64,000 bases of DNA from Mesorhizobium sp. M9A.F.Ca.ET.002.03.1.2 (GTDB lineage: Bacteria > Pseudomonadota > Alphaproteobacteria > Rhizobiales > Rhizobiaceae): the NCBI RefSeq assembly GCF_003952365.1, contig NZ_CP034443.1, positions 5,077,001-5,141,000 on the forward strand, given 5' to 3'. The notes under the pieces are model-generated. The model had not been told where the DNA came from. It saw nothing but the letters and a program-made list of their open reading frames with translations, and did not search any database. A program made the translations under genes and the position numbers. Shown here in pieces: positions 18,812 to 27,641 of the stretch. Numbering within the stretch: position 1 is the stretch's first letter; every line of letters begins with the position of its first letter.

Positions 18812-19450
18812 ATGAACCAGAACGGATCGATCACGCTGTTCCATTATTGGAACCGGCTGCGTGACGGGCGCCCTGCCCCGAAGCGTTCGGAAGTCGAACC
18901 GGCCGACATCAAGTCGCTGCTGGCCGACACGTTCATCCTGGAAAAGGATACGCGTGGCGAAGCGGTGTTCCGGCTCGCAGGCACCAGGCTTTGCGCGGTC
19001 TATGGCCGCGAGCTCAAGGGGTTTTCCTTCCCGTCGCTGTGGCGGGAGAAGGACCAGCGGCTTGTCTCAAGGCTGATCCACGGCGTCTTGGACCAGAAAT
19101 CCGTGGTGCTCATCACCTATGAAGGTTTCAGCCGCAGCAATCGCTCCAGCAAGTTCGAACTGCTCGCCCTGCCGCTCGACGGCGGCGTCGAAAATCCGCG
19201 CTGCCTCGGCGTGATAAGCGCCGCGGAAAAACCCTTCTGGCTGGGCGCGGATCCGATCGTCGACGCCTTGATCGATTCGATCCGCGCCGTCGATCCGGAG
19301 AAGGAGCCGATCTTCCCCAAGAACCGGCCGGCCATCGACGTCCCCTCGCTTGTCCCGTCGGAACTCGATCCGCCTGAAACGATTTCGGTGCTCGGCCACG
19401 CGCGCCGCATCCGTCATCTGGTCGTGTTCGACGGCGGGCGCGAGGAATAA
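18812..19450 (+). CDS. PAS-domain protein (PAS_5 type)
   Basis: A 212-residue cytoplasmic protein. Residues about 8-140 match the PAS_5 family common in alphaproteobacteria (LFHYWNRLRDGRPAPKRSEVEPADIKSLL is the recognisable entry, in pieces; then FRLAGTRLCAVYGRELKG). No kinase, cyclase or DNA-binding domain is attached, so it is a stand-alone sensor or adaptor. The ATG at 18812 opens the conserved block; the frame begins 13 codons earlier at 18773. The PilZ gene follows 117 bases downstream on the same strand, so the two may share a signalling theme. Confidence 0.85.
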   Translation: MNQNGSITLFHYWNRLRDGRPAPKRSEVEPADIKSLLADTFILEKDTRGEAVFRLAGTRLCAVYGRELKGFSFPSLWREKDQRLVSRLIHGVLDQKSVVLITYEGFSRSNRSSKFELLALPLDGGVENPRCLGVISAAEKPFWLGADPIVDALIDSIRAVDPEKEPIFPKNRPAIDVPSLVPSELDPPETISVLGHARRIRHLVVFDGGREE

Positions 19451-19567
19451 TCGCGAATCCTAAAGTAACGGTGCCAAGCTTTCCGCTTTGTTAACTTGCC
19501 TTGCTGTAATTTTCTGACGAAGTTCCTCGCATCAACGCGCGGAATGCCAAACGGGGTGTAGGCAGTC

Positions 19568-20185
19568 ATGAGGTCAGCGGCGGTCGACACCGCGCCGTCT
19601 CGAGCTGAAAGGCGCAACTTTCAGCGCGTCCGCGTGAAGATCTACGGACGCTTCATGCTGGAGGATCGCACCGAACATCCGTGCCAGGTGGTCGATATGT
19701 CGCCGGGCAATGTTGCGCTTCGCACCGAGCGCATCGGTATGCCGGGCGAGAAAATCATCGCCTATATCGATCACATCGGCCGCGTCGAAGGCGTCGTCAC
19801 CCGCATCCTGCAAGATGGTTTCGCGATGACGGTCATCGCGTCGGAACGCAAGAAGGACAAGCTCGCCGCGCAACTGACCTGGCTTGCCAACAAGCACGAG
19901 CTCGATCTGCCGGAAGACCGCCGTCACGAACGCGTGGCGCCGCGCAATCCGAGCAGCGTGCTTCAGCTCGCCGACGGGCGCCAGTACCAGTGCCGCATCA
20001 TCGACCTGTCGCTTTCGGGCGCCGCGGTCGAGATCGACGTCAAGCCGGCAGTCGGCGTCCAGGTCATGCTGGGCACCATGCGCGGCCAGGTGGTGCGCCA
20101 TTTCGAGGAAGGCGTCGCCATCGAGTTCGCCGTCATCCAGCGGCCAGAGACACTCGATTCCGAATTCAACGCACCCGGCGTCTGA
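19568..20185 (+). CDS. PilZ-domain protein with two PilZ modules
   Basis: A 205-residue protein whose two halves both look like PilZ domains. The first (about 14-95) has RRNFQRVRV and the DMSPGNVAL strand; the second (about 115-200) has RRHERVAPR and the canonical DLSLSGAAVEI (D/N-x-S-x-x-G). PilZ domains bind cyclic di-GMP through RxxxR and D/NxSxxG. In the first half, DMSPGN conserves the D-x-S-x-x-G pattern only partly (Asn follows the Gly), so one half may have lost binding. A hairpin at 20312-20343 probably ends the transcript. Confidence 0.88.
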   Translation: MRSAAVDTAPSRAERRNFQRVRVKIYGRFMLEDRTEHPCQVVDMSPGNVALRTERIGMPGEKIIAYIDHIGRVEGVVTRILQDGFAMTVIASERKKDKLAAQLTWLANKHELDLPEDRRHERVAPRNPSSVLQLADGRQYQCRIIDLSLSGAAVEIDVKPAVGVQVMLGTMRGQVVRHFEEGVAIEFAVIQRPETLDSEFNAPGV

Positions 20186-20311
20186 CAAACAGCAACACGC
20201 TGCCGCAATCGAACCGGCCTGTTTCCCAGATCCTATGGCCGATCAATCGCTTCAGACAAATGTCGGCTTCCAATCCTTGTGAAGGCGATCGATTGTCGAT
20301 GTCGGCACTGT

Positions 20312-20343
20312 CCCTCATCTGGCTGCCGGCAGGCAGATGAGGG
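20312..20343. terminator. perfect hairpin downstream of the PilZ gene
   Basis: Arms CCCTCATCTG (20312-20321) and CAGATGAGGG (20334-20343) enclose a smaller palindrome CTGCCGGCAG. It lies in the 373-base gap after the PilZ gene. The sequence resembles a dispersed rhizobial repeat. No T-run follows, so the terminator role is tentative. Confidence 0.5.
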
Positions 20344-20417
20344 CAGCGCAAGCCTGTAGCGATTGCCCGGCCCATTTCGACCGTTTTTTGCTCCGGCTAG
20401 CCGACACGGCTTCGCGA

Positions 20418-20480
20418 AAAACGCCTCAACAATTTTATACTGAAATGATTCAAATTTTATGTTTATTCTATAGGCGTTTT
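20418..20480. promoter_or_regulatory. AT-rich element bounded by inverted repeats
   Basis: Arms AAAACGCCT (20418-20426) and AGGCGTTTT (20472-20480) bracket a 45-base interior that is very AT-rich compared with its surroundings. It ends about 80 bases before the BTLCP gene and may hold its promoter (for example TATACT at 20436 and nearby TATTCTATAG). Confidence 0.45.
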
Positions 20481-20558
20481 ACTTAATATCTACTTCGCGC
20501 TTTTGCGACGAATAAATCCAATCGTGTCATTGTCTCCTCAAACGGGGAGACTGGAACG

Positions 20559-21167
20559 ATGACGAAGACGAGGGGCAAGCTGTTGCTCTTGGCAATGGCG
20601 ATGCAGTTTTTCGCCGTGGGGACGGCGAACGCAGCGGGACCTGCCTTCATGCATACCGGCAGCCGCACCACCCAGCCGGTCGGTCATTACGAACTCTGCC
20701 AGCAGATCCCGCGGGAATGCAATGAACGGACGCCGAAGCAGGCGCCGGTCGAGCTGACCCGCAAGTTGTGGGCAAGGATCGTGAGCATCAACAATTCGGT
20801 CAACAGCGAGATTGCGCCGCGCACCGATATGGAACTGTGGGGCAAGGAAGAAGTCTGGTCTTATCCCAGCAGCGGGTTCGGCGACTGCGAGGACTATGCG
20901 CTGGCGAAGCGCCGCGCGTTGATGAGCATCGGCGTTCCGGCCGGCGACCTGCTGATGACGGTTGCGCGCCAGCCGAACGGAGACGGCCATGCGGTGCTGA
21001 CCGTGCGCACCAGCCTCGGCGAGTTCATCCTCGACAATCTGGAAACCAGGGTGCTGTCCTGGACCGACACCGACTACACCTACCTGAAGCGCCAATCGAG
21101 CCGGAATTCGGGCGCTTGGGTGACGATCAACGACGGCCGTTCCGACGCGGTCGCCAGCGTCCGCTAA
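20559..21167 (+). CDS. bacterial transglutaminase-like cysteine proteinase (BTLCP/DUF920)
   Basis: A 202-residue exported protein. Residues 1-25 form a signal peptide (VGTANA-AG). The papain-like triad is visible: Cys in GFGDCEDYALAKR (about residue 110), His in GDGHAVLTV (about 145) and Asp in ILDNLE (about 159). The entry block YELCQQIPRECNER is typical of the BTLCP family. In other proteobacteria relatives (LapG) cleave a surface adhesin under control of a cyclic-di-GMP receptor; the neighbouring PilZ gene makes that theme attractive, but LapD and the adhesin are not in the window and rhizobial stand-alone copies are of unknown role. Confidence 0.88.
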   Translation: MTKTRGKLLLLAMAMQFFAVGTANAAGPAFMHTGSRTTQPVGHYELCQQIPRECNERTPKQAPVELTRKLWARIVSINNSVNSEIAPRTDMELWGKEEVWSYPSSGFGDCEDYALAKRRALMSIGVPAGDLLMTVARQPNGDGHAVLTVRTSLGEFILDNLETRVLSWTDTDYTYLKRQSSRNSGAWVTINDGRSDAVASVR

Positions 21168-21180
21168 GGACACGACGCAA

Positions 21181-21255
21181 AAACCCGGTCGAGTCCCCAC
21201 CCTCCCCGTCCCAACGACCGGGTTTAGGAGCCGGCCCCGTCCCCGGGCCGGCTCC
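21181..21255 (+). terminator. two tandem strong hairpins after the BTLCP gene
   Basis: First hairpin: AAACCCGGTCG (21181-21191) pairs with CGACCGGGTTT (21215-21225), 23-base loop. Second: GGAGCCGGCCC (21227-21237) pairs with GGGCCGGCTCC (21245-21255), 7-base loop. Both stems are perfect over 11 base pairs and start 13 bases after the stop codon. Termination is the likely role of at least one. Confidence 0.7.
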
Positions 21256-21368
21256 ACCGTTTCAAGTGACACCGGGGTTCCCGGTGGTGACAATCCGACT
21301 GGCACACGAGCAGATAAGGCATCCTTCCCTGGCGCATGCTATGGCTCAGTGCTGAGACGGAGGCGACG

Positions 21369-21968
21369 ATGACGTGGTTTCTGCGCAACTGGATGTATGC
21401 CGGATTCATCGCAGGGCTGTTTTTGCTCGCGATCACACCGATCCTCGCCGACGCGCTAGTCCTTCCCGTGCTCTTCGTCTATTTGCAGCTCCCGGCCTAC
21501 ATGCTCCACCAGTTGGAGGAGCACCACGACGATCGCTTTCGCCGGTTCATAAACGACGGAGTGGCCGGCGTACGGGAGGCGCTGTCGACGCCAGCGGTTG
21601 TGGTCATCAATGTCGGCGTGTGGGTGGTGAACCTGATCGCGCTCTATCTTGCCCGCTTTGTCGATCTCGGCTGGGGGCTCATCGCCATCTATCTCACGTT
21701 GATCAACGCTCTGGTCCACATACTCGCGGCGATGGTCCAGCGCCGTTACAATCCGGGGCTGGTTACGGCCGTCGTACTGTTCCTGCCGGTTGGGCTTTAT
21801 GCCCTGATGGTCATATCGCGCATGCCGGATGTCACGACGGCGATGCATGTCGTGGCTCTTGTGTTTGCGATCCTCGCCCACGCCGCGATTGGCGTGCATG
21901 TGAAACGGCGCGCGGCCACGCTGTCTGCGGGAGCGGCGCGAACACGCGCGGATCAGTCGTCCACGTAG
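21369..21968 (+). CDS. HXXEE-domain membrane protein
   Basis: A 199-residue protein with about six hydrophobic segments (for example 12-33, 73-93, 98-115, 120-140, 150-170). The family-defining H-x-x-E-E is at YMLHQLEEHHDD (about residues 46-53), located between the first and second membrane spans, suggesting a metal site at the membrane surface. Function of the family is unknown. ATG 21369 follows GGAGG at seven bases; the earlier frame start at 21336 is unsupported. Monocistronic. Confidence 0.8.
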   Translation: MTWFLRNWMYAGFIAGLFLLAITPILADALVLPVLFVYLQLPAYMLHQLEEHHDDRFRRFINDGVAGVREALSTPAVVVINVGVWVVNLIALYLARFVDLGWGLIAIYLTLINALVHILAAMVQRRYNPGLVTAVVLFLPVGLYALMVISRMPDVTTAMHVVALVFAILAHAAIGVHVKRRAATLSAGAARTRADQSST

Positions 21969-22200
21969 AAGGCTGGTGAAGCGCTTCGTCTGCCCCATTT
22001 GGCAGACAGCAGCCAGTTGATCGAGTTTGCCCCCCGCGTCGCCCATCCACCAACCTTACGCCGATTTAATGTGCAAGCGAGCGGGAGAATTGCCATAAAG
22101 CCATGATATCGACGAGGCACCCTAAGTGTTGGATCGTGCCGTCGCGTCTACTTTACCTAGGGAACGGTAGACGGAGGTTCTTTTGCCAACCGGAGTGCCG

Positions 22201-23355
22201 ATGGCCGCCTGGAAACAGATCGTTTTTGCACTTGCGATCCTCATCGCGGCCGCGGCCGCCTGGGTTCGCTTCTTTCCAGGCGCGCCGGATGTGCTGGCGC
22301 GCTGGGGGATCGACTGGGTTTATGCCGCGACGCCTCCGACGGGCGCCGTCGACAAGGCCGGGCAAGCAGGCGGCCGCAACGGCGCCGGCCAGCAGGTGAC
22401 GGTCGTCGCATTGCCGGCGGCCTCGGCCACCATCAACGATCGCCTGCAGGCGATCGGCACCGGTCGCGCCAACGCCTCGGTGACGGTCAATCCCTACAGT
22501 ACCGGCCGTCTCATCGAGTTCCTGGTCGAGTCCGGCGCCCATGTCGAAAAAGGACAGGTGATCGCAACCCTCGATTCCGACGCGGAGGAGATCGCACAGG
22601 ACCGCGCCAAGGTTGCCTTGCAGGACGCGCAAGCCAAGCTCGACCGGGTCAAATCGCTGCGGGCTTCCAACGCCGCGACAGCAGTCGCGGTTGCCGATGC
22701 CGAAGTGGTGCTGGCCAATGCCAGGCTGGCGCTTCGCGACGCGGAACTGACCTTGCAGCGACGCTCGATCGTCGCGCCGATCGCCGGCGTCGTCGGTATC
22801 CTGCCGATCGCCGCCGGCAACTATGTGACCAGCCAGTCGGCGGTCGCCACGCTCGACGACCGCTCCAGCATACTGGTCGAATTCTGGGTGCCGGAACGCT
22901 TCGCCGCCGCCGTCAAGGTCGGCGCGCAACTGTCGGCAACGCCGATCGCCAATCCCAACAAAGCCTATACCGGCACGGTTTCCGCCATCGACAACCACAT
23001 CGACGAAGCCAGCCGTACCCTTCTGGTCAAGGCAAAGATCGCCAATCCGGCCGATTCGCTGCGTGCCGGCATGTCCTTCCAGATCACCATGAAGTTCCCC
23101 GGCGACAGCTATCCGGCGGTCAGCCCGCTGGCGATCCAGTGGGGTTCGGACGGTGCCTATGTCTGGGCCATCGTGGACGGCAAGGCCAAGCGGGTGGCCG
23201 TGCGCATCATCCAGCGCAACACCGAGACCGTGCTGATCGACGCCCCGATCGTCAGCGGCGACATGGTAGTGACCGAAGGCACCCAGAGCGTCAGTGAAGG
23301 CGGCGAGGTCCGCATCGCCGGCGAAGAACAGCGCGCCGCGGACGCCGACGGCTGA
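22201..23355 (+). CDS. RND efflux transporter periplasmic adaptor (membrane fusion protein)
   Basis: A 384-residue periplasmic adaptor joined to the RND pump gene. An N-terminal hydrophobic anchor (WKQIVFALAILIAAAAAWV) is followed by a biotinyl-lipoyl half motif (GRLIEFLVESGAHVEKGQVIATLD), a coiled-coil hairpin (about 115-165), the second lipoyl half (RSIVAPIAGVVG) and beta-barrel and membrane-proximal domains. Its stop overlaps the start of the pump gene (TGATG), so translation is coupled. ATG 22201 is used; a TTG at 22183 preceded by GGAGG would add six residues. No outer-membrane channel gene is adjacent, so it probably uses a TolC-like protein encoded elsewhere. No regulator is adjacent. 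Confidence 0.93.
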   Translation: MAAWKQIVFALAILIAAAAAWVRFFPGAPDVLARWGIDWVYAATPPTGAVDKAGQAGGRNGAGQQVTVVALPAASATINDRLQAIGTGRANASVTVNPYSTGRLIEFLVESGAHVEKGQVIATLDSDAEEIAQDRAKVALQDAQAKLDRVKSLRASNAATAVAVADAEVVLANARLALRDAELTLQRRSIVAPIAGVVGILPIAAGNYVTSQSAVATLDDRSSILVEFWVPERFAAAVKVGAQLSATPIANPNKAYTGTVSAIDNHIDEASRTLLVKAKIANPADSLRAGMSFQITMKFPGDSYPAVSPLAIQWGSDGAYVWAIVDGKAKRVAVRIIQRNTETVLIDAPIVSGDMVVTEGTQSVSEGGEVRIAGEEQRAADADG

Positions 23356-26300
23356 TGACCACAACCAACAACGCCGCCAGCGACACAGGCCTCACCGCGC
23401 TGTTCATCCGCAGGCCGGTGATGGCTTTCGTCCTGAACACATTGATCGCGGTTGCCGGCCTTGCCGCCTTTTACGGTGTCGAGGTTCGCGAACTGCCTGA
23501 TGTCGACCGCGCCGTCATCACCGTTTCCACGACCTTCGACGGCGCCGCGGCCGAAACCGTCGATCGCGAGTTGACCGACACGATCGAGGGAGCGGTCGCC
23601 CGCGTCTCCGGCGTCAAGTCGATCTCGTCCACTTCGTCCTTCGGCTCGAACCGCGTCACCATCGAGTTCAACGATGGTGTCGACCTCGACGTCGCCGCCT
23701 CCGATGTGCGCGATGCCGTCGGCCGCGTCGCCGACCAGATGCCGGACGCGGCGGATGCGCCACGAATCGTCAAGGCCGATGCCAATTCCGAGCCGGTGAT
23801 GCGGCTGGCCGTCACGTCCGACACCATGCCGGTGCAGGACATGACGGTGCTGGTCCAGGACCAGGTCGAGGACACGCTTGCCGCCGTGCCTGGCGTTGCC
23901 GACGTCCAGGTCTATGGCGACCGTGACAAGATCTTCCGCATCGATGTCGACCAGAACAAGCTCGCCAGCCTGGGCTTCACCGTCGCCGATCTCAGGGCGG
24001 CGCTGGCCTCGGTCGCGTTTGACTCCCCGGCGGGTTCGATCACCTCGACCAACCAGGATCTCATCGTGCGCACGACGGCGGACGTGACCACGCCGGAGGA
24101 GTTCGAAAACCTCATCATCGGCGGCACGACACGCATCCGCGACGTCGCCACCGTCACGCTCGGCCCCGACATCGGCCAGACCTCGCTGCGGTCGAACGGC
24201 AAGAACGGCATCGGTCTCGGCATCATCCGCCAGGCAGAATCGAACACGCTGGATATTTCGACCGGCGTGAGGGCCGCTGTCGACAAGCTGCAGGCGGATC
24301 TGCCCCAGGGCATGTCGATCAAGGTCACCAGCGACGATGCGGTCTTCGTCAACGGTGCGGTGCATGAGGTCGAGATCGCGCTCGGCCTGTCCGTCTCCAT
24401 CGTGCTGATCGTCATCTACGTCTTTCTCCTCGACTGGCGCGCAACGCTCATTCCGGGGCTTGCTATGCCGGTCGCCATGATCGGGACGATCGCCGCGATC
24501 TATCTCGCCGGCTTCTCGGTCAACATATTGACGCTGCTCGCTTTGGTGCTGGCGACGGGCCTGGTCGTCGACGACGCCATCGTCGTCCTGGAAAACATCG
24601 TGAGACGACGCAACGAAGGCATGGGACCGCGCGCCGCAGCCGTGCTTGGCGCCCAGGAAGTGTTCTTCGCTGTCATTGCCACGACGCTGACGCTGGTCGC
24701 CGTCTTCGTGCCGATCTCCTTCCTGCCGGGCCAGACCGGCGGCCTGTTCCGCGAATTCGGCTTCGTGCTCGCCATATCGGTGCTTCTGTCGGCCATCGTG
24801 GCGCTGACCCTTTGTCCGATGCTTGCCTCGCGCATGCTGTCGGCCGCGCCGCTTCACCACGAAGGCGGCAACGGCGTCGGCGCCCGCATCGGCGGTGCGC
24901 TGAACACGCTCTACCGGCGCTGCCTGCGCATCTGCCTCGACGCGCCGTGGATAGTGCTTCTGGTCGCGGCGCTGTTTGCAGCCACCGCCTTCACGCTCTT
25001 CGGTACGATCCGCCAGGAACTGACGCCTACCGAGGACCGTGCCGTCGTGCTCATGCGCGTCGACGCGCCGCAAGGCGTCAGCCTCGACTACACGGCCGAA
25101 CAGATGCAGAAGATCGAAAGACTGATCCAGCCGCTGCGCGATTCCGGCGAAATCCGCAACACGTTCGAGAGCGCCGGCCGGAACGGCGCCTACAATGCCG
25201 GCTTCATGGTGATGACGCTGGCGCCATGGGACGAGCGCACCCGCAGCCAGCAGCAGATCATGGCCGACATCAGCCGGCTCACCCGGCAGGTGCCGAGCGT
25301 GCGCGTCTTTCCGATGCAGCCCAACAGCCTCGGTATTCGCGGCGCAGGCAACGGCCTGCAGTTCGCGCTGGTCGGCAACAACCGCGCGGCGCTCGGCGAG
25401 GCCGCGGGGAAGATCATCGCCGAGATGCAGAAGGATCCCGGCTTCCAGTCGCCTCGGCTCTCCGTCGACCCGACGCAACCCCAGCTTTCCGTGGCCATCG
25501 ACCGCGAGCGCGCTTCCGACCTCGGCATCGACATCACCGGGCTTGCCAACACCTTGCAGGCCATGCTCGACGGCAATGATGTCGTCGACGTCTATATCGC
25601 GGACCGCAGCTACGGGGTGAAACTCGTCTCGACGACCAACCCGATCAACGATCCGACCGATCTGGAGAACATCTTCCTGAAGACGGCCGACGGCCGCTTC
25701 GTGCCGATGTCGACCATCGCCGCCTTGACCGAGCGCGCCGTGCCGCCCTCGCTGACCCGCGAGCAGCAACAGCCGTCGGTGGCCATCACCTCCAACCTGA
25801 GCGGCGATCTCGCGCTCGGCCAGGCGCTCACCCGCGCCGTGGCAATCGCCACGCCGCTTCTGCCGCCGGGCAGCCGCATCGTGCCTTTGGCCGAGGCGGC
25901 GACGCTGGGCGAAACCAACAGCGCCATGATCACCATCTTCGGTTTTTCGCTGGTCATCATCCTGCTGGTGCTCGCCGCCCAGTTCGAGAGCTTCGTCAGC
26001 GCCATCATCATCATGGCGACGGTGCCGCTCGGCCTGGCCTGCGCGATCTTCGCCCTTCTGCTCGGCGGCACCAGCCTCAACGCCTACAGCCAGATCGGCC
26101 TGGTGCTGCTGGTCGGCGTCATGGCCAAGAACGGCATCCTGATCGTCGAGTTCGCCAATCAGTTGCGCGACCGCGGGCTCGGCGTGCGCGAGGCGATCGA
26201 GCAGGCTTCCACCATCCGGCTGCGGCCGGTGATGATGACGATGATCTGCACCGTGCTTGGCGGCGTGCCGCTGGTGCTGGCGAGCGGCGCCGGCGCCGAG

Positions 26301-26486
26301 GCGCGCATCGCGCTCGGCTGGGTGATCGTCGGCGGCCTGGGGCTGGCCACCGTCTCGACGCTGTTCCTGACGCCGGTTGCCTATCTGCTGCTCGGCCGCT
26401 TCGTGACGCCGAAGGTGGAAGAGGCATCACGGCTGAAGCGCGAGCTTGAGGAAGCCGCCTACACCAATGTCGAGCCGGCGGAGTAG
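23355..26486 (+). CDS. RND efflux transporter inner-membrane pump (AcrB/MexF-like HAE family)
   Basis: A 1043-residue proton-driven pump with the standard twelve-helix layout and two large periplasmic loops (about 45-335 and 560-865). The proton-relay Asp-Asp pair is in TM4 (LVVDDAIVVLENI, about residues 405-406), and the GXXXD-type region and TM10 segment (VGVMAKNGILIVEFANQLRD, Lys in position) are conserved. Substrate specificity cannot be inferred; the pair resembles multidrug/acriflavine pumps. It starts inside the stop codon of the adaptor. A long antisense open frame over it is a codon-bias shadow. Confidence 0.95.
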   Translation: MTTTNNAASDTGLTALFIRRPVMAFVLNTLIAVAGLAAFYGVEVRELPDVDRAVITVSTTFDGAAAETVDRELTDTIEGAVARVSGVKSISSTSSFGSNRVTIEFNDGVDLDVAASDVRDAVGRVADQMPDAADAPRIVKADANSEPVMRLAVTSDTMPVQDMTVLVQDQVEDTLAAVPGVADVQVYGDRDKIFRIDVDQNKLASLGFTVADLRAALASVAFDSPAGSITSTNQDLIVRTTADVTTPEEFENLIIGGTTRIRDVATVTLGPDIGQTSLRSNGKNGIGLGIIRQAESNTLDISTGVRAAVDKLQADLPQGMSIKVTSDDAVFVNGAVHEVEIALGLSVSIVLIVIYVFLLDWRATLIPGLAMPVAMIGTIAAIYLAGFSVNILTLLALVLATGLVVDDAIVVLENIVRRRNEGMGPRAAAVLGAQEVFFAVIATTLTLVAVFVPISFLPGQTGGLFREFGFVLAISVLLSAIVALTLCPMLASRMLSAAPLHHEGGNGVGARIGGALNTLYRRCLRICLDAPWIVLLVAALFAATAFTLFGTIRQELTPTEDRAVVLMRVDAPQGVSLDYTAEQMQKIERLIQPLRDSGEIRNTFESAGRNGAYNAGFMVMTLAPWDERTRSQQQIMADISRLTRQVPSVRVFPMQPNSLGIRGAGNGLQFALVGNNRAALGEAAGKIIAEMQKDPGFQSPRLSVDPTQPQLSVAIDRERASDLGIDITGLANTLQAMLDGNDVVDVYIADRSYGVKLVSTTNPINDPTDLENIFLKTADGRFVPMSTIAALTERAVPPSLTREQQQPSVAITSNLSGDLALGQALTRAVAIATPLLPPGSRIVPLAEAATLGETNSAMITIFGFSLVIILLVLAAQFESFVSAIIIMATVPLGLACAIFALLLGGTSLNAYSQIGLVLLVGVMAKNGILIVEFANQLRDRGLGVREAIEQASTIRLRPVMMTMICTVLGGVPLVLASGAGAEARIALGWVIVGGLGLATVSTLFLTPVAYLLLGRFVTPKVEEASRLKRELEEAAYTNVEPAE

Positions 26487-26492
26487 GTTCGG

Positions 26493-26684
26493 TCAGGCCG
26501 CCTTCAGCATCGCGGCGGGGAGGTGTTCCCGAGCATCCAGCACTTCCATGCCAACGATGCGGCCTTCAGCATCATAGTCGAGGACTATGCCTGCGGAAAC
26601 TTCCTCGCTTTCCCGGATCGCCTCCGAGGAGAGACGGATATAGGCAGCATTGGCTTCCGGATCATATTCGAGTTTCAGCGTCAT
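26493..26684 (-). CDS. DUF2283 family small protein
   Basis: A 63-residue protein matching the DUF2283 pattern: YDPEANAAYIRLS near the N-terminus and VLDYDAEGRIVGMEVLDARE in the centre. Family members are often found beside toxin-antitoxin or DUF4258 genes, but here no partner is present. It converges on the RND pump gene, six bases from its stop. Whether it is translated is likely because the domain is intact. Confidence 0.8.
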   Translation of the reverse strand: MTLKLEYDPEANAAYIRLSSEAIRESEEVSAGIVLDYDAEGRIVGMEVLDAREHLPAAMLKAA

Positions 26685-26796
26685 TTCGGCCTTCTCGGCT
26701 CCGGCACTTTACCCGTGGCAACGATGACCGTACTTCGGGTAGCCTTGCCAACGCGAGCCCCTCACCCGGATGGCGAGAAGGCGCGGAGGAGTTGCA

Positions 26797-27612
26797 ATGA
26801 GCTATCTGGACGAACTGTTTTCGGTCGCCGGCAAGACCGCGCTGGTGACCGGCGCTGCAACCGGCATCGGCCGCATGGCGGCGGCAGCACTGGTCAGGGC
26901 CGGCGCCACCGTGATGATCGCCTCGCGCAAGGGCGAGGATTGTATCAAGGTCGCCGGCGAATTGAACGGCCTCGGCGGGCCCGGCCGAGCCGAGGGGTTT
27001 GCCGGCGATGTTTCCAGCGAGGCCGGTATCGCGGCACTGGTCGCCGAGGTCAAGGCGCGGACAGAGCGGCTGAACATCCTGGTCAACAATGCCGGCATTT
27101 CCTGGGGCGCGCCGCTGGAAAGCTTCCCCTACCATGCCTGGGCCAAGGTGTTCGGTGTCAACGTCACCGCCGTCTTCCACCTGACGCGCGAGCTTCTGCC
27201 GCTACTCGATGCCGCCGCCAGCGATGCCGATCCGGCCCGGGTGATCAATCTGGGCTCGGTGATGGGTACGCAGCCGCTGGCCGACGACGCTTATTCCTAC
27301 TCTGCCTCGAAGGCTGCGGTTCATCATCTGACGCGCACCTTGGCGATCGAGTTCGCGGCCCGCCGCATCACCGTCAACGCCTTCGCCCCCGGCCCCTTCC
27401 AGAGCCGGATGACGGCTTTCGCCACCGCGACCGAGCAGCAGGCAAGACATGTCGGCGGCCATGTTCCGCTTCGCCGCATCGGCGCGCCGGATGACATTGC
27501 CGGCGCAACGCTCTATTTGTGCAGTCGTGCCGGCAGCTACGTCACTGGCGCCATCCTGCCGATCGATGGCGGGCAATCGGTGCAGCATGGGCTGACACTG
27601 TTCAAGGAATGA
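26797..27612 (+). CDS. short-chain dehydrogenase/reductase
   Basis: A 271-residue classical SDR. The cofactor loop TGAATGIG is at 18-25, NNAG at 97-100 and the catalytic Tyr168-x-x-x-Lys172 in YSYSASK. An Arg in the ASRKGED segment (residue 44) just after the second strand favours NADP(H). ATG 26797 follows GGAGGAG at six bases. A MaoC-type hydratase follows 29 bases later, then a TetR regulator; SDR plus MaoC suggests beta-oxidation-like or acyl-chain chemistry, which is inference. Confidence 0.9.
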   Translation: MSYLDELFSVAGKTALVTGAATGIGRMAAAALVRAGATVMIASRKGEDCIKVAGELNGLGGPGRAEGFAGDVSSEAGIAALVAEVKARTERLNILVNNAGISWGAPLESFPYHAWAKVFGVNVTAVFHLTRELLPLLDAAASDADPARVINLGSVMGTQPLADDAYSYSASKAAVHHLTRTLAIEFAARRITVNAFAPGPFQSRMTAFATATEQQARHVGGHVPLRRIGAPDDIAGATLYLCSRAGSYVTGAILPIDGGQSVQHGLTLFKE

Positions 27613-27641
27613 AGGAAGCCGCTCGCGCCCCGGGCGGTTAA

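Noticed and set aside
23157..25769. An 870-codon open frame on the minus strand inside the RND genes
   Set aside because: It lies opposite two intact transporter genes; its product is low-complexity (His, Arg, Asp, Gly-rich) without any domain, a common shadow in GC-rich DNA.
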